Below the pieces are notes generated by a model. The model had not been told where the DNA came from and did no database searches. It saw nothing but the letters and a program-made list of their open reading frames with translations. This document shows positions 38,691-46,878 of a stretch of DNA of 64,000 nucleotides, one piece after another. This stretch comes from Streptosporangium sandarakinum (GTDB taxonomy: Bacteria > Actinomycetota > Actinomycetes > Streptosporangiales > Streptosporangiaceae). The stretch covers positions 620,001 to 684,000 of the forward strand of contig NZ_JACCCO010000003.1 of NCBI RefSeq assembly GCF_013409935.1, written 5' to 3'. The translations under genes were made by a program, and so were the position numbers. Every line of letters starts with the position of its first letter. Position 1 is the stretch's first letter.

Positions 38691-39727
38691 CGCGTATCGG
38701 CGTGTGCGGGCTGAAGTTCCCCGAGGCGGCCGAACTCGGCCCCGAGGGCGTGCTGTCGGCGGCGGCCGAACTGGGCCACCACGGCGTCTTCTTCCGCACG
38801 ATCCTGCACATGAGCCCCGAACTCGATCCCGGACGGCTGGCGGCCCTGCGGCAGCAGGCCGACGACCTGGACCTCTACCTGGAGACGGGGCTCGGCAAGG
38901 TCAACCCGTTCAACACGGCCGAGGACCCGTCGATCCGCGAGCTCGGCGACGGCGACTACCTGCTCGGCGCGCGCCGCGTGATCGAGGCGGCGGCCGCGAT
39001 CGGTTGCGCCGACCTGTGGGGTGACACGGCCAACTACCAGCACTTCCGCTGGGGCCTGCACGCCATCGACCGCTTCCGCACCGACGTCACCTGGGAGGAG
39101 CAACTGGAGGCCACCCGCCGCCTCCTGCACCGGCTCGCCCCGGTGCTGCGCGGCCACGGCGCCCGGATCAACCTGGAGACCCACGAGGAGATCACCACGT
39201 TCGAGCTGGTCAGGCTCGTCGAGGACGTCGGACCCGACGCCGTCGGCGTGACCCTGGACCTGGCCAACGTGGTCGTCCGCGGCGAGGACCCCGTCGAGGC
39301 CACCCGCCGCGTCGCGCCGTACACGCGCCAGACGCACATGCGCGACCTCGTGGTGACCTTCACCGGCGACGGGCTCGAACGCCAGAACCGCGCCTGCGGC
39401 GACGGCGTCGTCGACCTCGCCGCCGTCCTGTCCCTGCTGCTCGAACACGCGCCCCAGGTCAACCTCACCATAGAGAACACCAAGGGGCGCGACCGCAACG
39501 GCATCCAGATCTTCGACCGGCGCTGGCAGGACCTCCACCCCGACCTGCCACTGGCCGACCTGGCCGGGCTCGTCCGCCTGGCGAGCGTCGCCGAGCGCCG
39601 CATGGCGGCGGGCGAACTGACCCCCGTCGACTCCTACTACGCGCCTCCCCTGGGGGCGGAGTGGGAACGCGCGTTCCTGCGCCGCAGCGCCGACCACCTG
39701 ACCACCCTGCTGTCCCGGCTCACCTGA
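38687..39727 (+). CDS. xylose-isomerase-like TIM-barrel protein
   Basis: 346 residues of the AP-endonuclease/sugar-phosphate isomerase fold. Likely metal ligands are the Glu in INLETHEE, the Asp in GVTLDLAN, the His in QTHMRDL and the Glu in LTIENTKGRD, spaced as in sugar isomerases and epimerases. It probably isomerises or epimerises a sugar, sugar acid or cyclitol brought in by the transporter just upstream, whose last gene it overlaps. The substrate cannot be read from sequence. It is followed after 31 bp by a PIG-L deacetylase. Confidence 0.8.
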   Translation: MTRIGVCGLKFPEAAELGPEGVLSAAAELGHHGVFFRTILHMSPELDPGRLAALRQQADDLDLYLETGLGKVNPFNTAEDPSIRELGDGDYLLGARRVIEAAAAIGCADLWGDTANYQHFRWGLHAIDRFRTDVTWEEQLEATRRLLHRLAPVLRGHGARINLETHEEITTFELVRLVEDVGPDAVGVTLDLANVVVRGEDPVEATRRVAPYTRQTHMRDLVVTFTGDGLERQNRACGDGVVDLAAVLSLLLEHAPQVNLTIENTKGRDRNGIQIFDRRWQDLHPDLPLADLAGLVRLASVAERRMAAGELTPVDSYYAPPLGAEWERAFLRRSADHLTTLLSRLT

Positions 39728-39758
39728 GGCTCACCGAAGCCCGTCCGAAAGGCATCAC

Positions 39759-40595
39759 ATGCACCGCAAGCTCCGCGTCATCGTCATCCTGGCCCACCCC
39801 GACGAGCCGGAGGAGTACGTCGGCGGCACCGCCGCGCTCTACGCGAAAGCCGGGCACGCCGTGAAGTTCATGACCCTCACCAACGGGTCCGCGGGCCACT
39901 GGCAGGTCGACGCGGGCCCGCTCGTCGCCCGCCGCGCCGCCGAGGGGGCCGAGGCGGCCGAGCGGCTCGGGGTGCTGCAGTACGAGATCCTGCCGATCGA
40001 CGACGGCTCCCTCATCCCGACCCTGGAGGCGCGGCAGGCCGTCATCCGCGCGATCCGTGAGTGGCGGGCCGACGTCGTCATCTCCTTCCACCCCGACGGC
40101 GCGGGCCACCCCGACAACCGCGCAGCCGGCCAGATCGTTCGCGACGCCATGCCGTTCGTCGGGCTGCGGAACATCCTGCCGGCCGTGCCGCCGCTCGCCC
40201 GCCGTCCGCTCTACCTGCTGACGGTCGACTACGGCACGCACCCGCAGCACCGCCACGACATCGCGATCGACACCACGCCCGTGATCGAGGAGAAGCTGCT
40301 CGGCTGCGACGCGCACGTCTCGCAGTTCTACGAGTTCACCCCCCACTGCAACGGGCTGCTCGACACCGTTCCGACCGACTGGGCCGGGCGCCGGGCGTTC
40401 CTGCTGGAGCACTGGTCGGCGTACCTGCACGCCGCCGAGGACATGCGCCCCGCCCTGGCCCGCTGGTACGGCGACAAGCACGCCGAGGGCGTCGAGTACG
40501 CCGAGACGTTCACCGTCTCCCCGTACAACCGGCCCCACTCCGACGACGAGCTGCGCGCCCTGTTGCCCCTGCCGGGCGGCCGGGAATCCGCGTAG
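39759..40595 (+). CDS. PIG-L (LmbE-like) zinc deacetylase
   Basis: 278 residues. The zinc motif AHPDE (residues 12-16, the Asp being the catalytic base), and a second motif HPDGAGHPDN around 110-119 with the third zinc His, are as in MshB, BshB and other PIG-L enzymes. These remove N-acetyl groups from GlcNAc-containing molecules. It is last in the ROK-controlled transport operon, so it most likely deacetylates the imported N-acetyl sugar derivative. Mycothiol synthesis (mshB) is less likely in this context because the gene travels with an importer. Confidence 0.85.
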   Translation: MHRKLRVIVILAHPDEPEEYVGGTAALYAKAGHAVKFMTLTNGSAGHWQVDAGPLVARRAAEGAEAAERLGVLQYEILPIDDGSLIPTLEARQAVIRAIREWRADVVISFHPDGAGHPDNRAAGQIVRDAMPFVGLRNILPAVPPLARRPLYLLTVDYGTHPQHRHDIAIDTTPVIEEKLLGCDAHVSQFYEFTPHCNGLLDTVPTDWAGRRAFLLEHWSAYLHAAEDMRPALARWYGDKHAEGVEYAETFTVSPYNRPHSDDELRALLPLPGGRESA

Positions 40596-40758
40596 CGGTC
40601 CGGGGCGCCGCCCGGGACGGAGACGGGGGAGAACGGGGGGTGACGGAGGCGATGCGCGTCAACGCGTCGGGCGACGAGGGCGATGCCGTGGTGACCGGCG
40701 TGGTCGGCGCGCTGGAGTACCGGCCCTCCGCACTCCCCCCGGGGCGGGCGGCGGGCTT

Positions 40759-40774
40759 CTCATCCGGCGTTCAT
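40759..40774 (+). promoter_or_regulatory. 11-bp-spaced direct repeat before glycosyltransferase operon
   Basis: CTCAT (40759) and TTCAT (40770), 11 bp apart start to start, within TTCTCATCCGGCGTTCATC; 45 bp before the GT2 ATG. It mirrors the site before the response regulator at 29456-29471. Confidence 0.45.
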
Positions 40775-40818
40775 CGGTGGCTCAGCCGGTTCCAAGCCCA
40801 GGCCACGATGGTGGGCGC

Positions 40819-42006
40819 ATGCAGACAGCACTCAAGACGCGCCTGGTCGAGGTGGTCGTCCCGGTGTACAACGAGCAGCGCGCCCTGCCGGTGAGCATCA
40901 GGCGGCTGCACGCGTACCTGACCGACACCTTCCCCTACGGCTTCCGCATCACGATCGCCGACAACGCCAGCACCGACGCCACCTGGGAGATCGCCGAGCG
41001 CCTGGAGCGCGAGCTGCCCCACGTGCGGGCCGTCCGCCTGGAGGCCAAGGGCCGCGGCCGGGCGCTGCGGCGGGTGTGGGCGGCCAGCGACGCCGACGTC
41101 GTCGCCTACATGGACGTCGACCTGTCCACCGGCCTGGACGCCTTCCTGCCGCTGGTGGCCCCGCTGCTGTCGGGCCACAGCGACCTGGCCATCGGCACCC
41201 GCCTCGCCAGGAACGCCAACGTGGTCCGCGGCCCGAAGCGGGAGCTGATCTCCCGCGCCTACAACCTGCTGCTGCGCTCGGCGATGGGGGCCGGCTTCTC
41301 CGACGCCCAGTGCGGGTTCAAGGCGGGCCGTACGGAGGTCGTCCAGGCGCTGCTGCCGGCGGTCGAGGACGAGGAGTGGTTCTTCGACACCGAACTGCTG
41401 CTCCTGGCCGAGGGGCACGGCCTGCGCATCCACGAGGTGCCGGTCGACTGGGTCGACGACCCCGACAGCCGGGTGGACATCCTGCGCACCACCCTGGAGG
41501 ACCTGCGCGGGATGGCCCGGGTGGCCCGCAGGGCCCTGTCCGGCCCGGTCCGGACCCCGGTGCCGTCCCGTGTCCGCGCGGCACGGCTCCCGGGCGGCAT
41601 GGCCCGCCAGCTTCCCCGCTTCGCCGTCATCGGCGCGATCAGCACCGCGGCGCACCTGGCGCTGTTCGTCGCCCTGCGGCTGGTGACGCCCGCCGTCGTC
41701 GCCAACGCGGTGGCCCTGGTCGTCACCGCCGTCGCCAACACCGCGGCCAACCGCCGCTTCACCTTCGGCGTCACCGGCCGCGCCGGGGCCCTGCGCCACC
41801 AGCTCGAAGGCGGACTCGCGCTGGCCGTCGGCCTCCTGCTGAGCACCGGCGGCCTGGCCCTGCTCGGCCGACTCGTCCCGGACGCCTCCACCGCGGCGGA
41901 GGTCACCGCGGTCGTCGTGACCAACGCCCTCGCCACCCTCGTCCGGTTCCTGCTGCTGCGGGCCTGGGTCTTCAATCCCCGCCGTGCGAAGGAGACCGTT
42001 CGATGA
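40819..42006 (+). CDS. GT2 glycosyltransferase fused to GtrA-like membrane domain
   Basis: 395 residues. Residues 1-245 are a GT2 dolichyl/polyprenyl-phosphate sugar synthase-like domain: VVVPVYNEQRALP, DNASTDAT, DVDLST for nucleotide-sugar and metal binding, and SDAQCGFKAGR. Residues 265-390 contain four helices of the GtrA/DPMS type (RFAVIGAISTAAHLALFVAL...ANTAANRRFTF). It should make a polyprenyl-phosphate-linked sugar and help move it across the membrane. ATGA overlap with the following GT39 gene gives a donor-maker/transferase pair. Confidence 0.9.
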   Translation: MQTALKTRLVEVVVPVYNEQRALPVSIRRLHAYLTDTFPYGFRITIADNASTDATWEIAERLERELPHVRAVRLEAKGRGRALRRVWAASDADVVAYMDVDLSTGLDAFLPLVAPLLSGHSDLAIGTRLARNANVVRGPKRELISRAYNLLLRSAMGAGFSDAQCGFKAGRTEVVQALLPAVEDEEWFFDTELLLLAEGHGLRIHEVPVDWVDDPDSRVDILRTTLEDLRGMARVARRALSGPVRTPVPSRVRAARLPGGMARQLPRFAVIGAISTAAHLALFVALRLVTPAVVANAVALVVTAVANTAANRRFTFGVTGRAGALRHQLEGGLALAVGLLLSTGGLALLGRLVPDASTAAEVTAVVVTNALATLVRFLLLRAWVFNPRRAKETVR

Positions 42007-44231
42007 GCCGCCCCGCCGCCCCGGGGGGCCCCGCCGGGCCCCCACGTCCCGGTGCCGCGCCCCCCGGCGTCCCGGCCGCCCCTCCCTCCGGGCCTGCCGC
42101 ACCGCCGGGTCCCGCCGGTCCGGGCGGCGGGCGATTCCGCGTCGCCGTACGGCGGGCGGCCTTCGGCGCCCCCGGCGACCCCCGCTGGGCGCGGCCCGGC
42201 CTGTGGGCGGTGCTCGCGCTGGCCGCCGTCCTGTACACCTGGGCGCTCGGCCGCAACGGGTACGCCAACGACTACTACGCCGCCGCGATCCTGTCGGGCA
42301 CCCGGAGCTGGAAGGCGTTCTTCTTCGGCGCGCTGGACGCCGGGTCGTTCATCACCGTGGACAAGCCGCCCCTCGCGCTGTGGGTGATGGGGCTGCCGGC
42401 GAGGATCTTCGGGTTCGGGACGTGGAGCATGCTCCTGCCCCAGGCGCTGGCCGGCGTCGCGGCCGTGGGGATCCTGCACTCCGCGGTGCGGCGCGCGCTG
42501 CCCGGTAAGGAGGGCCACGCGGCCGCCCTGCTCGCCGCCCTGGTGATGACGCTGACCCCGATCACGGTGGCGATCAACCGGGACAACAACCCCGACACCG
42601 TCCTCGTCCTGCTGCTGGTGGCCGCCGCGTGGCTCTGCCAGGAGTCGGTCCGCACCGGCCGGACGCGCACCCTCGTGCTGTCCGCCGTCGCCGTCGGCCT
42701 GGCCTTCAACACCAAGATGCTCCAGGCGTACCTGGCGGTCCCGGCCTTCGCCGCGGTCCATCTGTTCCTGGCCCCCGGTACGGTGGCCCGCCGCCTGGGC
42801 CGGCTGCCGGCCGCCGGGGCGGCGCTGGTCGCCTCCAGCGCGTGGTGGATGGCGATCGTGGACCTGTGGCCGGCCGGAAGCCGCCCCTACGTCGGCGGCA
42901 GCTCCGACAACTCCGTCCGGGACCTGGTCGTCGGCTACAACGGCCTGGGCCGGATCTTCGGCGGCGAGGGAGGGCCGCCGGGACGCGGCGCGGCGGGGAA
43001 CCCGCCCACGGGCGTGCCCGCGGACCTGCCGGAGGACCTTCCCCGGTATGTGCTGGGCGGGGGTGGCGGGTTCGGCGGCGCGCCGGGCGCCGGGCGCCTG
43101 TTCAACGACATCCTGGCCGGGCAGATCTCCTGGCTCCTGCCGTTCGCCGCGCTCGCCCTGGTCGCCGGGCTCGTCCTGGCCTTCCGCGGCTCCCTGCGCG
43201 ACGCCCGCGCGGCCCTGCCGCTGTGGGGCGGCTGGCTGGCCGTCCACTACGTGGTCTTCAGCTTCGCCGAGGGCATCTTCCACCCGTACTACACCACCGC
43301 GATGGCCCCGGCGGTCGCCGCGCTGACCGGCATCGGCGGGGTGCTGATGTGGCGGGCGGCCCGGCGCTCGCGGGCCTGGACCGTGGTGCTCGCGGGCGGC
43401 ATCGTGGTCACCGGGGCGTGGTCCTTCGCGGTGCTGCGCCGCAGCCCGGACTTCGCGCCGTGGCTGGCGTGGGCGGTCATCGCGGCGGCGGCGGTCGCGG
43501 CGGCGGCGCTGCTCCTGGCCCGCCTCGGCGCGCGCGCCCGGCGGCTGGTCGCGGCGACCGTACTGGTCACCGGCCTGTTCGCCGGCCTCGCCGGTCCCGC
43601 CGCGTACGCGCTGACCCCGCTGGGCTCACCCGTCATGGGCACCAACCCCACGGCCGGCCCGGCCGGAAGCGGCATGCCCGGCATGCCGGGGGGCGGCGGA
43701 CGGGGCATGCCCGGCCGCTTCCTTGAGGGGACCGGCGCGGACGGCTCCGGGAACGCCCCGCCCGGCGAGACGGGGGAGCGCTCCTCCGGCGAGGGGACCG
43801 GCGACGGCTCCGGCGAGCCCCGGCCGCGCCTGATCATGGGCGGCCCCGGCGGAGGGATCGACCGGAAGCTGCTCGACTACCTGGAACGGAACCAGGGAAG
43901 CGCGACCTGGCTGGTGGCCGTGGACAGCGCGCAGAGCGCCGCGTCGGCCATCCTGTCCACCGGCCGGCCCGTCATCGCGATGGGCGGCTTCAGCGGCTCG
44001 GACCCGGCCATGAGCGTGACCAGGATCAAGGAACTCGTCTCCACGGGGCGGCTCCGGTACGTGCTGCCCGGCGGCGGTCCCGGCGGTCCCGGCGGTCCCG
44101 GCGGTTTCGGCGGCCCAGGCGGGCGGGGGAACTCCGAGGCGTTCGCCTGGGTCCAGGCGAACTGCGCCGTCGTCCCCGCGGCCGAGTACGGCGGGACCGG
44201 AGACGACCGGCCCCTCTACCGCTGCGGCTGA
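42003..44231 (+). CDS. GT39-family (ArnT/PMT-like) membrane glycosyltransferase
   Basis: 742 residues. An N-terminal Pro/Gly/Ala tail of about 45 residues is followed by about 11-12 transmembrane helices. The first loop has the GT39 signature region with the acidic pair around YANDYYAAAILSG and DKPPLALWVMGLP. A large C-terminal outside segment after helix 12 contains Gly-rich repeats (GMPGMPGGGGRGMPG and [16 protein letters not shown]). It takes sugar from a polyprenyl-phosphate donor, likely supplied by the upstream GT2-GtrA protein, and transfers it to an unknown acceptor on the outer face (protein or wall polymer). Confidence 0.9.
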   Translation: MSRPAAPGGPAGPPRPGAAPPGVPAAPPSGPAAPPGPAGPGGGRFRVAVRRAAFGAPGDPRWARPGLWAVLALAAVLYTWALGRNGYANDYYAAAILSGTRSWKAFFFGALDAGSFITVDKPPLALWVMGLPARIFGFGTWSMLLPQALAGVAAVGILHSAVRRALPGKEGHAAALLAALVMTLTPITVAINRDNNPDTVLVLLLVAAAWLCQESVRTGRTRTLVLSAVAVGLAFNTKMLQAYLAVPAFAAVHLFLAPGTVARRLGRLPAAGAALVASSAWWMAIVDLWPAGSRPYVGGSSDNSVRDLVVGYNGLGRIFGGEGGPPGRGAAGNPPTGVPADLPEDLPRYVLGGGGGFGGAPGAGRLFNDILAGQISWLLPFAALALVAGLVLAFRGSLRDARAALPLWGGWLAVHYVVFSFAEGIFHPYYTTAMAPAVAALTGIGGVLMWRAARRSRAWTVVLAGGIVVTGAWSFAVLRRSPDFAPWLAWAVIAAAAVAAAALLLARLGARARRLVAATVLVTGLFAGLAGPAAYALTPLGSPVMGTNPTAGPAGSGMPGMPGGGGRGMPGRFLEGTGADGSGNAPPGETGERSSGEGTGDGSGEPRPRLIMGGPGGGIDRKLLDYLERNQGSATWLVAVDSAQSAASAILSTGRPVIAMGGFSGSDPAMSVTRIKELVSTGRLRYVLPGGGPGGPGGPGGFGGPGGRGNSEAFAWVQANCAVVPAAEYGGTGDDRPLYRCG

Positions 44232-44279
44232 ACCGCCGGGGACGAGCCGGAATTCCGCGCGGAACCGGTCCGGATATCA

Positions 44280-44299
44280 TTGACTGAACACTCAGTCAA
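44280..44299. promoter_or_regulatory. TetR-type operator
   Basis: TTGACTGA-ACAC-TCAGTCAA, a perfect 8-bp inverted repeat with 4-bp spacer, 44 bp before the TetR gene start. The symmetry and place fit autoregulation. Confidence 0.7.
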
Positions 44300-44342
44300 C
44301 AGCGTTCGGACCGGTGTCCCGCGCTCCTGTTACTCTTGCGCA

Positions 44343-45035
44343 GTGCAGAGCGGAGAGGGAGCGCGGGGCAGCCGCGCCGACCAGGCCGACCAGCGGAGGG
44401 CGGAGCTGCTCGAAGCCGCCCGGCGGGTCGTGCTCGAACGGGGCCTGGCCAGCACCCGGGTCGCCGACATCGCCCGGGCGACGAACGTGAGCGGCGGCCT
44501 GATCCACTATCACTTCGCCACCAAGAACGACCTCATCACCGAGATGCTCCGCAGCACCAGCGAGGCGGAGGTCCAGCGGCTGAGGGAGATCGGCGCCGGG
44601 CCCGGCGGCTCCGTCGAGAAGCTCGACCGGATCCTGCGCTTCTACATCCCCGCCTCCCGGTCCGACCAGAGCTGGATCCTCTGGCTCGACGCCTGGGCCG
44701 TCGGGGTGCGAGAGCCGCACGTCCGCGACATCCTGCTGGAGCTGGAGAGCGGCTGGATCGAGACCCTCGCCCAGGTGATCGCCGAAGGGGTGGAGCGGGG
44801 CGAGTTCGTCTGCGACGACCCCCAGGGGGCGGCGGAGCGGCTCGACGGCATGCTCGACGGCCTGGTGGTCCGCTACACCCTGCACACCGGGAACATGTCG
44901 CGCGGCCGGCTCCTGCACCACGCCCGGGTCGCCGCGGCCCGCGAGGTCGGGCTGGACCCCTCGGTCTTCCCCGCCTCCGACGTCCCGGAGGGCCCCGACG
45001 GCCCCGAGGCGACCGCCGGGCCCGTACCGCTCTGA
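44343..45035 (+). CDS. TetR-family regulator (BetI-like C-terminus)
   Basis: 230 residues from the GTG at 44343. The DNA-binding part is clear (RRAELLEAARRVVLERGLASTRVADIARATNVSGGLIHYHFATKNDLITEML). The C-terminal domain with WLDAWAVGVREPHVRDIL resembles the BetI-type TetR_C family. No ribosome site precedes the GTG, but TACTCT lies 6 bp upstream, so the mRNA may be leaderless; an in-frame TTG at 44280 would run through the operator and is rejected. No obvious target operon adjoins it other than the GT39 gene ending 111 bp upstream. Confidence 0.85.
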   Translation: MQSGEGARGSRADQADQRRAELLEAARRVVLERGLASTRVADIARATNVSGGLIHYHFATKNDLITEMLRSTSEAEVQRLREIGAGPGGSVEKLDRILRFYIPASRSDQSWILWLDAWAVGVREPHVRDILLELESGWIETLAQVIAEGVERGEFVCDDPQGAAERLDGMLDGLVVRYTLHTGNMSRGRLLHHARVAAAREVGLDPSVFPASDVPEGPDGPEATAGPVPL

Positions 45036-45163
45036 GTCCGGACGGCCTGGGCCCGGACCCGGGCCGCCCGGGTACGTGAGCCGGGCGGGCGACGCCGGCC
45101 CGGGCCCGTACGGAGGGCCGGGCGGAACCGGGCCGTACGGTTCGGACGGCCCGGCCGCGCGGA

Positions 45164-45424
45164 TCAGGCGGGCATTGCCGCGAGCAGGAAGGCCAGGCGG
45201 GCGGCGGCGCCCTCGACGTTGCCGGTGTCGCCGAGCCGGTATCCCCACGAGGTGATGAAACCCCCGTCGGACGAGCACGTCACGGTCTCGGAGAGGGTGG
45301 CGCTGAAGCGGTTGCGCACGCATACGTACGCCGGGTCTCCGAATGACATCTTCTGTACCGACAGGTCGGCGTGTCGCCGGGTGGCCGTGGCGAACTGCTC
45401 CAGGCAGGACAGCGTGTCGAGCAT
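45164..45424 (-). CDS. 86-residue protein of the XRE/DUF5753 module
   Basis: 86 residues, no signal or membrane segment. Contains three Cys (CLEQF, VCVRNR, TCSSDGG) and many Trp/Tyr/Phe. It is not a DUF397 sequence, the usual small partner in WhiJ-type modules. GGAGG precedes the ATG by 8 nt. It follows the XRE regulator by 69 bp on the same strand. I do not recognise the family; the position suggests a partner or effector of the regulator. Confidence 0.65.
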   Translation of the reverse strand: MLDTLSCLEQFATATRRHADLSVQKMSFGDPAYVCVRNRFSATLSETVTCSSDGGFITSWGYRLGDTGNVEGAAARLAFLLAAMPA

Positions 45425-45493
45425 CGTGCGTCACCTCCGTCGTCGAACAGAGAATTGCACGATCTTGGCACTCTGATCAAGCAATTGCGGGGA

Positions 45494-46345
45494 TTAATCC
45501 GCTGATTGCCCGGACAAATCATCCAGCACCCGGGCCATCACCGCCCTGGCCTGCTCCCCGAAGGCCGCGACCTCGTGGAGCTCGTCGAACGTCGTCTCGT
45601 AGAACTCGACGTCCTCGGGGTCACGCAGGAGGAGCTCGCGGGTCCTCGTCGGCACCGCAGCCAGCTCCCTGTCGTAGATCCAGAAGCCGTTGAGCAGCGC
45701 CGAGGGCAGGGGCGCCTCGAAGGGGATGACGCCGAACTCCACGTTGGGCAGCGTGGTCACCGCCAGCAGCCGGTCGATCTGGCCCCGCATCACCTCCGGC
45801 GACGCCAGCCGGTAGCGCAGGGCGGCCTCGGGCATGACGAAACGGAACGTCTTGCTCTGGTCGTAGAGGATCTCCTGGCGCTTCATCCGCACCCGGATGG
45901 CGGCGTCGATCTCGTCAGGCGCCCGGTAGATGCGCTTGAGCCGGGTGAAGACACCCCGGGCGTACTCGGTGGTCTGCAGCAGGCCGATGACGATGCCCGG
46001 CTCGAACACCCGGAACAGCGAGGTCCGCATCTCCCGGTCGCGGATGTCCTCCTGGAACGTGGCCAGGCCGCTGCGGTGCCGCTGCCGCCAGGAATCCTGC
46101 CGCTCCAGCAGCGCCTTGACCTGCTCGACCAGCTCCTCGACCGTGCCGGGGGCGACCTGGAGGGCGCACCCCCACTGGGTGACGTCCTCCTCGGTGGGGG
46201 TCTGGCGGGCGTTCTCCAGGCGGGAGACCTTCGACGCCTGCCACCTGAGCCGCTCGGCGAGATCCTTGCCGGACAGTCCGGCCGACTCGCGAAGCCGCCG
46301 CAGCTGCATGCCGAGCTCGGTCCGGCCCTCCTGGAACCCGTTCAC
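45494..46345 (-). CDS. XRE helix-turn-helix regulator with DUF5753 (Scr1/WhiJ-like)
   Basis: 283 residues. N-terminal XRE domain (about 6-70: LGMQLRRLRESAGLSGKDLAERLRWQASKVSRLENARQTPTEEDV) and a DUF5753 C-terminal domain (about 95-275: ...FRVFEPGIVIGLLQTTEYARGVF, MKRQEILYD, FRFVMPEAALRYR, NVEFGVIPF). Proteins of this kind, such as WhiJ, occur in many copies in actinomycetes, next to small partner genes, and affect differentiation or antibiotic production. GTG at 46345 has GGAGGAG at 7 nt. Confidence 0.9.
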   Translation of the reverse strand: MNGFQEGRTELGMQLRRLRESAGLSGKDLAERLRWQASKVSRLENARQTPTEEDVTQWGCALQVAPGTVEELVEQVKALLERQDSWRQRHRSGLATFQEDIRDREMRTSLFRVFEPGIVIGLLQTTEYARGVFTRLKRIYRAPDEIDAAIRVRMKRQEILYDQSKTFRFVMPEAALRYRLASPEVMRGQIDRLLAVTTLPNVEFGVIPFEAPLPSALLNGFWIYDRELAAVPTRTRELLLRDPEDVEFYETTFDELHEVAAFGEQARAVMARVLDDLSGQSAD

Positions 46346-46490
46346 CCGTCGTCTCCTCCGTCGGCCGTACGGGCCGGACACCACCGCTCGCACCGGGGCC
46401 GGTCCCTCGTTTCGGGCGCGGCCGTCACATGACCGCACGAGGTTAGACCCGAAAGAACCGATCATGCCATAGCGCGTGCCGCAATCGTGA

Positions 46491-46703
46491 TCAATCCGAG
46501 GGGAGCACCCGGCGGGCGATGTCCACGAGCAGCTCCCTCGGCACCTCGACCGCGGTCTCGCCGTCGAGGACGTGCCGAAGGTCGGCCAGCGTCACGGGGT
46601 CGGTGACATGGAGGCCCTGGACGACGATGGTGCCGCGGTCGGTCTCGTAGAGGGAGGGGCAGGCGCCCGCCTCCGACGTGGAGCCGAGGAACCGCAAACG
46701 CAT
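46491..46703 (-). CDS. 70-residue conserved partner protein of the XRE module
   Basis: 70 residues: MRLRFLGSTSEAGACPSLYETDRGTIVVQG at the start and a helical C-terminus. Small proteins with the F-LG-S-E-G-CP-LYETDRGT-VVQG pattern sit beside XRE/DUF5753 genes in many actinomycetes. Function not known; an antagonist or co-regulator is the usual guess. ATG at 46703 with GGAAGGA upstream. 145 bp upstream of the regulator on the same strand. Confidence 0.75.
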   Translation of the reverse strand: MRLRFLGSTSEAGACPSLYETDRGTIVVQGLHVTDPVTLADLRHVLDGETAVEVPRELLVDIARRVLPSD

Positions 46704-46807
46704 GACTCGATCCTTCCCTAGGCAACGACCATGTCGCAATTGCGAGCAATCCTAGGGTTGCGAGCGCGCCTTTCGGGGTTCTGAATGCCGAAAAGCCGAA
46801 TTGTTGT

Positions 46808-46831
46808 CGGTCCGTATCCGGTGACGGACCG
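46808..46831 (-). terminator. hairpin after AtuA-like gene
   Basis: CGGTCCGT / ACGGACCG, 8-bp perfect stem with 8-nt loop, 48 bp downstream of the AtuA-like stop; likely end of the second carboxylase operon. Confidence 0.5.
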
Positions 46832-46878
46832 GGACCGGACAGGGGCGGGTCCGCGCGTGACACGGCTCCGCGGGGACC

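Noticed and set aside
39759..40595. mshB of mycothiol synthesis
   Set aside because: Genuine PIG-L motifs, but the gene is part of a ROK-controlled import operon, not near other msh genes.
41259..43283. 674-codon antisense frame over the glycosyltransferases
   Set aside because: Gln/Gly/Arg-rich shadow; the plus-strand frames contain clear GT2 and GT39 motifs.
45164..45424. DUF397 partner protein
   Set aside because: It lacks the Trp-Arg-Lys-Ser-Ser-type start and Cys-Val-Glu core usual in DUF397; left as unrecognised.
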